Shown in pieces: positions 40,914 to 49,721 of a stretch of 64,000 nucleotides of DNA. The notes beneath the pieces are model-generated. The model ran no database searches and was not told where the DNA came from. It was given only the letters and a program-made list of their open reading frames with translations. The position numbers were made by a program, and so were the translations under genes. Origin of the DNA: CAVVAL01 sp963742725. Its GTDB lineage: Bacteria > Actinomycetota > Actinomycetes > Mycobacteriales > Cryptosporangiaceae. Where the stretch lies: positions 1,178,001 to 1,242,000 of the forward strand of contig CAVUMX010000003.1 of assembly GCA_963742725.1 (NCBI GenBank), in the 5' to 3' direction. Every line of letters starts with the position of its first letter. The first letter of the stretch is position 1.

Positions 40914-41528
40914 CTAGGAGTTCCCATTGGCTGGCCATTCCGAGAACGGGATGCGTCGTACCGGGACGATACCGGCGACGGTGCCCCACTCGTTCTTCCC
41001 GAGCCTCGACAGCGGCCGCAGCAAGGTGACCTCCGGCAGCCCGTCCACGAGTACCTCCTCAGCCACCGCGGCATGCACGACCTGCCCGAACACCACCGTC
41101 GCGTGACCGAACGACACGGTGCTGTGCAGGCGGCACTCCAGCGCGACGGGCGACGCGGCGACCCGCGGCGGCTTCACCCGCAGGCTCGGTTCCCGGGTCA
41201 GACCCACCGCGTCGAACTCGCTGATCTCGGGCGGAAAATCCGTGGAGGTCGCGTTGATCTCCGCCCGCAGCGGCTCCGGCGAGAAGTTCACGACGAACTC
41301 GCGGGTCGCCTCGACGTTCCGCAGCGTGTCCTTGCGGCCGACGGACGTGAACTGCACGACCGGCGGGTCGTCGGAGGAGACCGTGAAGAACGAGTGCGGC
41401 GCGAGGTTGTCCACGCCGGCGGCGGACGTCGAGGAGATCCAGGCGATCGGCCGGGGCACGACGACCGAGGTCAGCAGCTTGTAGAACGCGCGGACGCCCA
41501 GGGACGCCGGGTCGAAGTCGGTACGCAC
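40914..41528 (-). CDS. Flavin reductase family protein (FMN-binding split barrel)
   Basis: This 204-aa protein contains VVPRPIAWISSTSAAGVDNLAPHSFFTVSSDDPPVVQF and TLRNVEATREFVVNF, the FMN phosphate-binding split-barrel pattern of DIM6/NTAB-like flavin reductases. It may reduce FMN/FAD for a monooxygenase or act on its own substrate. The start is the GTG complementary to 41526-41528. It is divergent from ligB across about 30 bp, so the two promoters overlap. Confidence 0.88.
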   Translation of the reverse strand: MRTDFDPASLGVRAFYKLLTSVVVPRPIAWISSTSAAGVDNLAPHSFFTVSSDDPPVVQFTSVGRKDTLRNVEATREFVVNFSPEPLRAEINATSTDFPPEISEFDAVGLTREPSLRVKPPRVAASPVALECRLHSTVSFGHATVVFGQVVHAAVAEEVLVDGLPEVTLLRPLSRLGKNEWGTVAGIVPVRRIPFSEWPANGNS

Positions 41529-41559
41529 TGGGCAATCGTATTTGTCGGTGCCGGCGGGC

Positions 41560-43128
41560 ATGATCGGCGGCGTGCTGCTCCTGGATCTGGCGACGACGTG
41601 GCGGGCGGTCGCCGCGACGCGGTCCCGGCTGGCGAAGGCCGGTCTGATCGCCGAACGGCTGCGCGCGCTGGCACCCGAGGAGATCGTGCCTGGCGTCGCC
41701 TACCTGTGCGGTGAGCTGCGACAACGCCAGATCGGTGTGGGGTGGGCGGCGCTGCGCGAGGTGCCGCCGCCGGCCCGCGAGGCCTCGCTGACGGTCGTGG
41801 CGGTGGACGCGAGCTTCGACGCGATCGGCCGGTGCGCGGGCGCCGGTTCCCAGCGCGAGCGCCGCCGGCTCCTGGACGAGCTGTTCGCCGCCGCCACCGC
41901 CGAGGAACAGGAGTTCCTGCGGCTGCTACTCCTCGGCGAGCTCCGCCAGGGCGCGCTGGAAGGCGTCGTCGTGGACGCGGTGGCGCGCGCGGCGGAGGTA
42001 CCGGTGAGCGAGGTGCGCCGGGCGTTCCTGCTCCGGGGTGATCTGCGGGAGGTGGCCGTCGCGGCGCTCACCGGCGGCAGCGCCGGCCTGGGCGCGTTCC
42101 GGCTGGAAGTGGGGCGGCCGCTGGCGCCGATGCTGGCCCAGCCGGCCGACGACATCGCCGCGGCGTTCGCCAAGGTCAGCCCCGGCGCCGCGTCCGGCGC
42201 CGCCGTGGCCGCGGCGGTCGAGGAGAAGCTGGACGGCGCCCGGGTCCAGGTGCACCGCGCCGGCAGCGACGTCGCCGTGTTCACCCGCAGCCTCGACGAC
42301 ATCACCGGCCGGGTGCCGGAGCTGATCGAGGCGGTGCTCAGCCTGCCCGTCCGTGACGTGGTGCTCGACGGGGAGGCGATCGCGTTGCGCCCGGACGGCC
42401 GTCCGCATCCGTTCCAGGTCACCGCGAGCCGGTTCGGCAGCCGGACCGCCCGCGCCGAGACACCGCTGAGCTGCGCCTTCTTCGACGTCCTGCACCTCGA
42501 CGGCGACGACCTGCTCGACCAGCCCGGCGCGGCCCGGTTCGCGGCGCTGGAACGCGCCGTCCCGGCCGATCTGCGCGTGCGGCGCACGATCACCGGCGAT
42601 CCGGAGGAGGCGTCCGCGTTCCTCGCCGAGGCGCTGCGCCGGGGCCACGAAGGCGTGATGGTGAAATCCCTCGAGACGACGTACGAGGCCGGGCGGCGCG
42701 GCGGCGGCTGGCTCAAGGTCAAGCCGCGTCACACGCTCGACCTGGTCGTCCTCGCCGCCGAGTGGGGCCACGGGCGGCGCCGCGGCTGGCTGTCGAACCT
42801 GCACCTCGGCGCCCGCGACCCCGGCGGCCTGGTGGGGGAGCCGGGCGGGTTCGTCATGCTCGGCAAGACGTTCAAGGGCATGACCGACGAGCTGCTGCGC
42901 TGGCAGACCGAACGGTTCCTCGATATCGCCGTGTCCCGCACCGACTGGGTCGTCCACGTCCGGCCCGAGATGGTCGTCGAGATCGCCTTCGACGGCGTCC
43001 AGTCCAGCCCCCGGTACCCCGGCGGCGTCGCGCTGCGGTTCGCGCGGGTCAAGGGGTACCGCGCTGACAAGTCCGCGGCGGACGCCGACACGATCGAGAG
43101 CGTCCTGGCCCTCCACCCCGCCGACTGA
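41560..43128 (+). CDS. ligB: ATP-dependent DNA ligase, LigB type
   Basis: This 522-aa ligase has an N-terminal helical domain (about 1-210), a nucleotidyltransferase domain with the adenylated Lys in EEKLDGARVQVH, and motifs VVLDGEAIAL, GHEGVMVKS and GGGWLKVKPRHTLDLVV. An OB-fold follows. The architecture equals mycobacterial LigB, a non-essential repair ligase. ATG 41560 is used; GTG 41572 (MLLLDL) is equally plausible. It may supply ligation that the stand-alone LigD polymerase lacks, which is inference. Confidence 0.94.
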   Translation: MIGGVLLLDLATTWRAVAATRSRLAKAGLIAERLRALAPEEIVPGVAYLCGELRQRQIGVGWAALREVPPPAREASLTVVAVDASFDAIGRCAGAGSQRERRRLLDELFAAATAEEQEFLRLLLLGELRQGALEGVVVDAVARAAEVPVSEVRRAFLLRGDLREVAVAALTGGSAGLGAFRLEVGRPLAPMLAQPADDIAAAFAKVSPGAASGAAVAAAVEEKLDGARVQVHRAGSDVAVFTRSLDDITGRVPELIEAVLSLPVRDVVLDGEAIALRPDGRPHPFQVTASRFGSRTARAETPLSCAFFDVLHLDGDDLLDQPGAARFAALERAVPADLRVRRTITGDPEEASAFLAEALRRGHEGVMVKSLETTYEAGRRGGGWLKVKPRHTLDLVVLAAEWGHGRRRGWLSNLHLGARDPGGLVGEPGGFVMLGKTFKGMTDELLRWQTERFLDIAVSRTDWVVHVRPEMVVEIAFDGVQSSPRYPGGVALRFARVKGYRADKSAADADTIESVLALHPAD

Positions 43129-43230
43129 GTCCCTCCAGCCCTCCGGCGTCCGAGCCGTCCGCGGAAAGCCCGGCGCCTTGAGCCGTCCGCGCCATCCGTC
43201 CGTATACCTCGTGAGAGGATCGGCGGTGCT

Positions 43231-43833
43231 ATGGCGGAGCATGGGGCGTTGCGGACGTATCGGGCGGTGGTGTTCACCGCGGTCTGCGTGCTGCTCACCG
43301 CCGTCGGCCACGGCCTCTCGGCGGGCCACGCGCCCGAGCCGGCCGCCGTCCTGGCCGGTGCCGGACTGCTCCTGCTGATCGCCCGGTACCTCACCGGCCG
43401 CGAGCGCTCCTTAGGCGACATCACGGTCGGTGTGTGGGCGGCCCAGATCGGCCTGCACCTGCTGTTCAACGCCGTGCCGCCGGTGGCCGGTGCCGGCCAG
43501 GTGGATCCTGTCGGGCCGGCGCACGTGGGCCACGGGGTCGCCATCGCGGTCGAGCCGCACACCGCCGGGATCACGCCCGGGATGCTGCTGGCGCACATCG
43601 CCGCCGGACTGATCGCCGCCTGGTGGCTGCGGCAGGGTGAAGCGGCGATCTGGGAGCTGTGCCGGTCCGTCCTGCTGCCGTTGTTCCAGGTCTTCGGCCT
43701 GGCCCTGCCCGTTGTCGCGGTTTCCGCGCGCCCGGTGCGGGTCGAGATGTCGGGGTGGGCACGGCCCTCCCGGCTGGCGTTGCGTCACGTCGTAGTTCGG
43801 CGTGGACCGCCGCGTGCCCTGTTCGTGAGCTAG
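43231..43833 (+). CDS. Membrane protein of unknown function, upstream of a PepSY gene
   Basis: This 200-aa protein has about four hydrophobic helices and scattered His residues (HVGHGVAIAVEPHTAGI). Similar proteins often sit beside copper- or siderophore-related PepSY genes in actinomycetes, as it does here. The C-terminus after residue 165 is basic. No domain was firmly recognised. Confidence 0.65.
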   Translation: MAEHGALRTYRAVVFTAVCVLLTAVGHGLSAGHAPEPAAVLAGAGLLLLIARYLTGRERSLGDITVGVWAAQIGLHLLFNAVPPVAGAGQVDPVGPAHVGHGVAIAVEPHTAGITPGMLLAHIAAGLIAAWWLRQGEAAIWELCRSVLLPLFQVFGLALPVVAVSARPVRVEMSGWARPSRLALRHVVVRRGPPRALFVS

Positions 43834-43953
43834 CGCCGGCTGCTGCCGGCGCACGACCGTGCCCTGACGCACCGCCGCTCCGGCGCTGTGCGTCCGGACG
43901 CACCCCCTCGCCTCGTCGAACACGGCCACGCGCCGCCTCTCCTTGGAGTACCC

Positions 43954-45393
43954 ATGTCCACGTCTGTCGAGCTGTCCCCGCCCGGCACTGCCACGCCCCC
44001 GCGACCGGCCCCCCGTTCGCGGTCCGGCGTGTGGGCGCTGATCGCCCGCCTGCACTTCTACGCCGGTGTGTTCATCGCGCCGTTCCTCGTCCTCGCCGCC
44101 CTCACGGGATTCCTGTACGCGTTCACCCCGCAGCTCGACGGTCTCGTCTACGCGGAGCAGTTGCGGGTCGAGCAGGCCACCGGCACGCCGCGCCCGCTCG
44201 CCGAGCAGATCACCGCCGCGACCGGCGCTCACCCGGAGGGCACGGTGGCGTCCGTCATCCCGCCCGCCGACCGGGAATCCACCACCCAGGTCGTGCTGTC
44301 CGTGCCGGCGCTCGGCGACAAGCAGCGGACGGTCTATGTCGACCCGTACACCGCCGAGGTGCGCGGTGCGCTGACCACGTCCTGGGGTGCCACGCCGCTC
44401 ACCACCTGGCTCGGCGACCTGCACAAGAACCTGCACCTCGGCGAGCCCGGACGGATCTACTCCGAACTCGCCGCCAGCTGGCTGTGGGTCATCGCGCTCG
44501 GCGGGCTGCTGATGTGGCTCGGGCGGCGCCGCCAGTACCGGGGGAGCGCGCCAGCCCGCAACGCCGTCGTGCCGGATCTGTCCACGCGCGGCGTCCGTCG
44601 TAGCCGTGCCTGGCACGGCACGGTCGGTGTGTGGATCGCCGTCGGGCTGTTCGTCCTGTCGGCGACCGGTCTCACCTGGTCGACGTACGCCGGCGCGAAC
44701 TTCGACGTCGCGCGCGCGGCGCTGCGGTCGGAGGCTCCGGTGCTGGACACCGCGCTGCCGGGCGCCACACCGTCCACTGAGGCGGGGTCGCACGGGGACC
44801 ACGGGTCTGCGCCGGGCGCCGGGCTGCCTTCTTCCGGGGTCGCGATCGACGCCGTGCTGGCGAGCGCGCGCAAGGCCGGACTGACCGGGCCGGTGAAGGT
44901 GACCGTCCCCGCCGACGAGGCCAGCACGTGGACCGTGGCGCAGACCGACAACCAGTGGCCCGTCCGGCTCGACCAGGTCGCCGTCGATCCGGCCTCGGGC
45001 GACGTCATCGCCCGCTCCCGCTGGGCCGACTACCCGGCCGTCGCCAAGCTGAGCAAGCTCGGCATCCAGGCGCACATGGGACGGCTGTTCGGGCTCGCCA
45101 ACCAGCTGCTGCTCGCCGCGCTCGCCCTCGGACTGCTGTCCGTGATCGTGTGGGGCTACCGGATGTGGTGGCAGCGGCGTCCGCGCGGGGAGCGCCGCGA
45201 CGGGCTCGTCGGGAAGCCGCCGGCGCGCGGGGCGTGGCGGCAGGTGCCGTGGCCGGTACTCGTCATCGGCGTGCCAGTGGTTGTGGCCGTGGGATGGGCG
45301 ATGCCGCTGCTCGGCCTCAGCCTGGCGGCGTTCGTCCTGGTGGATGTCGCGATCGGCCACCTCCGCCGCCGAGCCGAGGCCACCCGCTCCTGA
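43954..45393 (+). CDS. PepSY-associated transmembrane protein
   Basis: This 479-aa membrane protein of the PepSY_TM family has helices at about 28-55 (ARLHFYAGVFIAPFLVLAALTGFLY), 175-195, 225-245 and 370-395, and two PepSY-like outside loops. Conserved His residues in HKNLHLGEPG and RAWHGTVGVW suggest heme or metal binding. Such proteins reduce ferric siderophores or handle copper. ATG 43954 follows TTGGAG; the open frame upstream is not used. Confidence 0.88.
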   Translation: MSTSVELSPPGTATPPRPAPRSRSGVWALIARLHFYAGVFIAPFLVLAALTGFLYAFTPQLDGLVYAEQLRVEQATGTPRPLAEQITAATGAHPEGTVASVIPPADRESTTQVVLSVPALGDKQRTVYVDPYTAEVRGALTTSWGATPLTTWLGDLHKNLHLGEPGRIYSELAASWLWVIALGGLLMWLGRRRQYRGSAPARNAVVPDLSTRGVRRSRAWHGTVGVWIAVGLFVLSATGLTWSTYAGANFDVARAALRSEAPVLDTALPGATPSTEAGSHGDHGSAPGAGLPSSGVAIDAVLASARKAGLTGPVKVTVPADEASTWTVAQTDNQWPVRLDQVAVDPASGDVIARSRWADYPAVAKLSKLGIQAHMGRLFGLANQLLLAALALGLLSVIVWGYRMWWQRRPRGERRDGLVGKPPARGAWRQVPWPVLVIGVPVVVAVGWAMPLLGLSLAAFVLVDVAIGHLRRRAEATRS

Positions 45394-45511
45394 CCGGCCG
45401 GGTCTCCCGCTGAGGCCGCCGCCCGGCGTCGACGGGTTGGGCGGCGGCCGGCCGGTTGTGTCGGAGGTGGCGGATACGCTCGGGGAACCCGGCCGACCGA
45501 AGGAGTCACGC

Positions 45512-46096
45512 GTGCCCACGAAGCCCGCCGCCGACGAGGCCGACGTGATCGTGTTCCGCGACGCTGCCGCGTTCGAGGCCTGGCTGGACGCGCATGTCGA
45601 CGTGCAGGCCGGGGTGTGGCTCAAGATGGCGAAGAAGGGATCGGGCATCCCGTCGCTGACCAGCGACGAGGCCGTCGATGTCGGGCTGTGCTACGGCTGG
45701 ATCTCGGGCCAGCGCAAGTCGTACGACGACACCTACTACCTCCAGAAGTACGTGCCGCGCCGGCCACGGAGCCGCTGGTCACAGGTCAACGTGGACAAGG
45801 TCGAAGAACTGACCGCGGCCGGGCGGATGCGACCGTCCGGCCAGGCCGAGGTGGATGCCGCCAAGGCCGACGGGCGCTGGGCCGCCGCCTACGAGTCGCA
45901 GCGGAACGCCACCGTCCCACCCGATCTCGCCGCCGCGCTCGCGGCCAGCCCCGACGCGACGAAGACGTTCGAGGCGCTCAACAAGACCCAGCAGTACGCG
46001 GTGATCCTCAAACTCATCACCACCCGCACCGACTCGGGCCGCGCCGCCCAGCTCGCCAGAGCCATCGCCGAGCTGGAAGCCCACGGAGGGCACTGA
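45512..46096 (+). CDS. YdeI/OmpD-associated family protein
   Basis: This 194-aa soluble protein contains AWLDAHVDVQAGVWLKMAKKGSGIPSL, EAVDVGLCYGWISGQRKSYDD and RRPRSRWSQVNVDKVEEL, the conserved core of the YdeI family (DUF1801/OmpD-associated). YdeI of Bacillus and E. coli has been linked to antimicrobial-peptide or polymyxin tolerance. AGGAGTCAC precedes the GTG start at good distance. Confidence 0.88.
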   Translation: MPTKPAADEADVIVFRDAAAFEAWLDAHVDVQAGVWLKMAKKGSGIPSLTSDEAVDVGLCYGWISGQRKSYDDTYYLQKYVPRRPRSRWSQVNVDKVEELTAAGRMRPSGQAEVDAAKADGRWAAAYESQRNATVPPDLAAALAASPDATKTFEALNKTQQYAVILKLITTRTDSGRAAQLARAIAELEAHGGH

Positions 46097-46392
46097 GAAT
46101 CGCCGACCTGGAGCTCTGCGGACGCGACCGAACTCGCGCCGCCCGAGACCCGCACCGCCCGGCCCCCGGGCGCGGGCGGACCCGGCCCGGGTCAGGTCGC
46201 GCCAGACCGCGCCGCGGTGGCCACCCGGTTCTCACCGGCGCGCTGCGATGACCGCCTCGCCGCCAAGCCCGCGCTGAGGAGCGTCGATGCCCTGGGCATC
46301 GGGGGCAGGCACCGACGCACAGGCAGGGCCCGGCGCCACTGTGGCTACATGCTGCCGGCGCCAACCGCGAAGATGTCGCGCGGGGGAGCGGG
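46097..46392. other. Non-coding gap
   Basis: I see no convincing gene here. The sequence is very GC-rich, with short frames lacking natural composition. It marks the border between the YdeI gene and the accessory region. Confidence 0.5.
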
Positions 46393-47586
46393 TCAGGCGG
46401 GGGCGGTGCGGCGGACAGTGTCCAGTTCGGCCGTGAGCTGGTCGGCGGTCCGTTCGGCCGCGCGGGCCGCGGATTGGGCAGTGTCCCGTTCGGACCGCAG
46501 GTCGGCGAGCCGCTCCTCGTAGGCGGTCCGCAGGTCGGCGAGGCGATCGGCGGCGTGCGTGCGGTCGGCGGCAAGGGTGTGGCGGGCGGTGTCGCGTTCG
46601 CTGGTCAGCTCGGCCAGTTGCCGGCGCAGGTCCGCAACGTCGGCCAGTGCGGCGCGGTGCGCGTCGGTGGCGGCGTCCCGGTCGGACTCGGCGCGTTCGC
46701 GCAGCGACTGGTCCCGGACAGCCTGCTCGCGGACGGCGGCGAGCTGCGCCCCGATCGTGCGTAGCTCGGCGGCGGCCGCGTCGGCGCGGGTCCGTTCGGC
46801 GTCGCTGGTCGCCTGTGCCCGTCCGGCGTCGGCGCGAGCGCGTTCGGCGGCGCTGCGCGCTGCGTCCAGGTCGGTTCGGGCGGTGCGCAGATCGGCCCGG
46901 GCGCTGTCGCGTTCGGTGACCAGGTCGGCGGCGACGCGTTCGGCATCCGTGGCGCGCGCGGCGGCGAGGTCCGCGTCGTCCTTGGCGGCGGCGGCCTGCT
47001 CGCGCGCGGACGCGGCCTGGTCGCGGGCGGTCTCGGTCGCCGTGTTGGCGGCCTCCAGCGCTTGCCCTGCTTCGGCGAGGGCCAGCTCCAGGGCGCCGAC
47101 GCGTGCTTCGAGGTCACGGGCGTGGTTGGCGGCGGCCTCGCGTTCGGCTTCGGCCTGTCCCCGCGCGGCCGTCGCCGCCCGGGCGGTGTTGGCCGCTTCG
47201 ACGGCACGCGCCTCCGCGGTGGCCACGGCGGCATTCGATTCGGCGCGGACGGTCGTCACCTCGGCGGCGAGCGCACCCGGATCCCGGACAGTGCCCAGAT
47301 CCGCGAGGACCCGTTCGCCGAACTCGTGAAGCTGGGTCGCCGCGGCGAGGAACCGCTCGACGTTCGTCTCCAGGCGAGCGCCGGCGAGGCTCACCGGACG
47401 GGTCAGCTCCGGTGTCTCGCCGAGTTCGTCGGTCCGCTCCAGCGCCAGCCGGCGGCGTTCCTGGTAGGCGGTGCTCCGGTTGTGTCCCGGTTCCTCGCAG
47501 TACTCAGGGGAGCGTCCGGGCCCTATCGCCGTTGCCGCCGGGTTCTCGCACCCCGGGTATTTGCACACCTTCTCCGCCAGATCCAC
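46393..47586 (-). CDS. Zinc-motif coiled-coil protein beside a recombinase
   Basis: This is a 397-aa protein. The first 45 residues carry CKYPGCENPAAT and YCEEPGHNRST, a likely Cys3-His zinc site. From about residue 70 to the end it is an uninterrupted Ala/Glu/Arg heptad coiled coil. It resembles KfrA-type plasmid or nucleoid proteins in composition only. It is divergent from the tyrosine recombinase over 130 bp of A/T-rich DNA, so it may be a DNA-binding partner or architectural factor of that element. No function is known. Confidence 0.7.
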   Translation of the reverse strand: MDLAEKVCKYPGCENPAATAIGPGRSPEYCEEPGHNRSTAYQERRRLALERTDELGETPELTRPVSLAGARLETNVERFLAAATQLHEFGERVLADLGTVRDPGALAAEVTTVRAESNAAVATAEARAVEAANTARAATAARGQAEAEREAAANHARDLEARVGALELALAEAGQALEAANTATETARDQAASAREQAAAAKDDADLAAARATDAERVAADLVTERDSARADLRTARTDLDAARSAAERARADAGRAQATSDAERTRADAAAAELRTIGAQLAAVREQAVRDQSLRERAESDRDAATDAHRAALADVADLRRQLAELTSERDTARHTLAADRTHAADRLADLRTAYEERLADLRSERDTAQSAARAAERTADQLTAELDTVRRTAPA

Positions 47587-47604
47587 GCCGTCATCCTAGG
47601 GCCT

Positions 47605-47665
47605 AGTTCCATATGTCATACGTCCAAAACGTAACGACAAAACGAAACAGAACTCGAAAAGTATT
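47605..47665. promoter_or_regulatory. A/T-rich region with direct repeats between coiled-coil gene and recombinase
   Basis: CAAAACGTAACGA (47625-47637) is followed head-to-tail by CAAAACGAAACAG (47638-47650), and ACGT-n5-ACGT overlaps the first copy. The 60-bp stretch is far poorer in G/C than the window. It could be a recombinase core/arm site, an operator for the coiled-coil protein, or an A/T-rich promoter. Confidence 0.5.
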
Positions 47666-47716
47666 GTCGGGCGCGCCTCCCGGAACCTGCGCAGACTCCC
47701 GATAGAGTTTCTTCTC

Positions 47717-48769
47717 GTGACTCAGAATCCGGACTCGGGACAGCCGCCGATCAGTGGCGGCATCGAGCACGTCAACCACACAATTGCGGACCTCGTCGTC
47801 TCCGAGTCCGCCGCAGAGCGCGTACGCGACGGCCGCGCGGTGGCGACTGCAGCCGCCTACGAAGGTCACTGGCGCCGCTTCACTGACTGGTGCGCGCACG
47901 AGGGTCGCACTCCGCTCCCGTGCACCGCATACACCTTCCTTGAGTACGCGAACCACCTCATGACCCTGGACCTGGCCAAGTCGACGATCACCGGTGCGAC
48001 GACGGCGATCAGGGACCGTCACAGAAAGGCAGGACACCCGGCTCCTGAGATGGACGCCGTGAAGCTCGCGCTCGTTTCCTACGGCCGCGCCCGAGCCGCA
48101 GCTGGCCAGCGCCGCAAGCAGGCCGCCGCGCTCACCCTCGAGGACCTCGGCCTGATGATCGAGGTCTGCGATCCGGCTACGGTCGCCGGCGCCCGCGACC
48201 GCGCGCTGCTCGTCCTCGGCTGGGCCATGATGGGCCGCCGGTCCGAGATCGCCGCACTCAACATCGAAGACATCCGGACTGATCCCAACGGCCTCATTGT
48301 CTACGTCGCCTTCTCCAAGACCGACCAGAGCGGGGAGGGCGTCGAGGTTCCCATCCCGTACTGGGCGCGCGCGGAGGCCTGCCCGGTGCGGCTCGTGCAG
48401 GCGTGGCTCGCGCTGCTGGCGTCACGTGGCCACACGACCGGTGCGCTGTTCCGTCGGATCGACCGGCACGGCCGTCTCTCCGGAGAGCCCGGTTTCGCTG
48501 GCCGCAACGGCGAAACGTCACGCATCGCCGGGCAGGCCGTGGACCTGATCCTCAAGCGCCGGGCTCGCCAGGCCGACCTCCCGGCACTGCCCGAACTGTC
48601 GGCCCACTCCCTCCGGGCCGGCGGTGCCACCGGCGCCCGACTACTCGGCGGCGACACGCTGGAGATCACACGTATCGGCCGCTGGATCGACGGATCCAGA
48701 TCCGCGTTGGGCTACTTCCGCACCGTCGACCGGTGGCGCAACCATCCGATGGCCGGAGTCAAGCTTTGA
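47717..48769 (+). CDS. Tyrosine recombinase / phage-type integrase
   Basis: This 350-aa recombinase has an N-terminal SAM-like core-binding domain (YEGHWRRFTDWCAHEGRTPLP) and a catalytic domain with Arg in MMGRRSEIAAL, Lys in SKTDQSGEG, His-x-x-Arg in HSLRAGG, and Tyr in LGYFRTV. TAGAGT (47703-47708) ends 8 bp before its GTG, so it is leaderless. The stop overlaps a TTG of the endonuclease gene (TTGA). Its size and context suggest a mobile-element recombinase rather than XerC/D. Confidence 0.92.
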   Translation: MTQNPDSGQPPISGGIEHVNHTIADLVVSESAAERVRDGRAVATAAAYEGHWRRFTDWCAHEGRTPLPCTAYTFLEYANHLMTLDLAKSTITGATTAIRDRHRKAGHPAPEMDAVKLALVSYGRARAAAGQRRKQAAALTLEDLGLMIEVCDPATVAGARDRALLVLGWAMMGRRSEIAALNIEDIRTDPNGLIVYVAFSKTDQSGEGVEVPIPYWARAEACPVRLVQAWLALLASRGHTTGALFRRIDRHGRLSGEPGFAGRNGETSRIAGQAVDLILKRRARQADLPALPELSAHSLRAGGATGARLLGGDTLEITRIGRWIDGSRSALGYFRTVDRWRNHPMAGVKL

Positions 48770-49438
48770 CGTACGTCCCGATTACCGACTGGCGGGCGGA
48801 GACGGCGACAGCGCTCGACGAGCACCTCCGCCGCGGCAGGACAAGATGCAGGCTCCTGCAGGAGCCACCTCACGGCGGAGGAGGCGACGGCGTATCGCGC
48901 GGCCAGCGTCCGCGCCCGTCGTCGCGCGATCAGAGAGAAGCGGTGGCGGGACGAGAACGACAGACCGGCCTGCTGGCTGTGGCCGGTCGATGACCTCTCG
49001 GCCCTGCGGCAGCGTTTGTTACAAGCGAAGGGACGATCGGCGACGCTGGACGCCGCGGTCGTCCTGCTCGGCGAGTGGCAGCAGGGACGATGCGCTCTCT
49101 GTGGCCGTGTGTCGCGCCTGATCCTCGATCACGACCATGACTCGGGGTGGATACGGGGCCTGCTGTGTACACAGTGCAACGTTCGCGAAGGCGCGGGGAC
49201 CTCGATGCTGCTGGAGAGGTACAGGGAGCGGCATCCGGCCGCCATGCTCGGAATCGGCGTCCTCTATCGCGGGTCGTTCGTCGGCTGGGCGCCGACACCT
49301 ATCCCGGACAGCGATGCTGACGCGACGCGCGGAGTGCGGACCTTCGAGTCCGCGTACTACGACGAATCAGGGACGAGGCTGCTCCCACCACGAAGCGGCG
49401 GGGGATTTCGTGGCCAGCGCGCTGGGATTATCACGTAA
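48766..49438 (+). pseudogene. Endonuclease VII-type HNH protein, frameshifted
   Basis: A frame begins at TTG 48766 (TYVPITDWRAETATALDEHL), coupled to the integrase stop. Near 48860-48875 coding passes to the next frame (SHLTAEEATAYRAASVRARRRA). It continues to a complete recombination-endonuclease-VII domain: CALCGRVSRLILDHDHDSGWIRGLLCTQCNVREG with four zinc Cys and the DHDHD catalytic core. In the second frame no ATG, GTG or TTG precedes 49016. The gene is therefore probably broken, or needs +1 frameshifting; a sequencing error is also possible. Confidence 0.65.
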
Positions 49439-49501
49439 ATCGACGTCGCGGGGGGTACCTGGACCATGCGCCAAAGACGGTGAGAAAGGGCCCGCCTGTG
49501 G

Positions 49502-49715
49502 TCATGCTGCGGCTCTCTTTGGGTAGTGGCGGCGCAGGTTGGCGGCGCTGACACGGTCGAGCGTGCGGTCGGACAGCATCCGGGCCAGGCAGGTGACCAG
49601 GGCAGCGTCACGGCCGATGGTGTAGCGGGTCCGCGGTTTGCGGGTCGTCACGGCCTTCGCGATGACCAGGGCAGGCGGTGCGGGGATGTCGATCTCGGTA
49701 TGAGCGGCGAGCGGC
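49502..49715 (-). pseudogene. C-terminal fragment of a short-chain dehydrogenase
   Basis: PPALVIAKAVTTRKPRTRYTIGRDAALVTCLARMLSDRTLDRV is the typical tail of a classical SDR. The Rossmann fold and catalytic residues are missing. The fragment is cut at about 49715, only 7 bp from the rox stop codon, so it marks one side of an insertion or deletion that brought rox here. Confidence 0.65.
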
Positions 49716-49721
49716 GGCACC

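Noticed and set aside
43411..45648. Long minus-strand frame opposite the PepSY region
   Set aside because: It is a His/Arg/Pro-rich shadow with no domain; the PepSY protein is clear on the plus strand.
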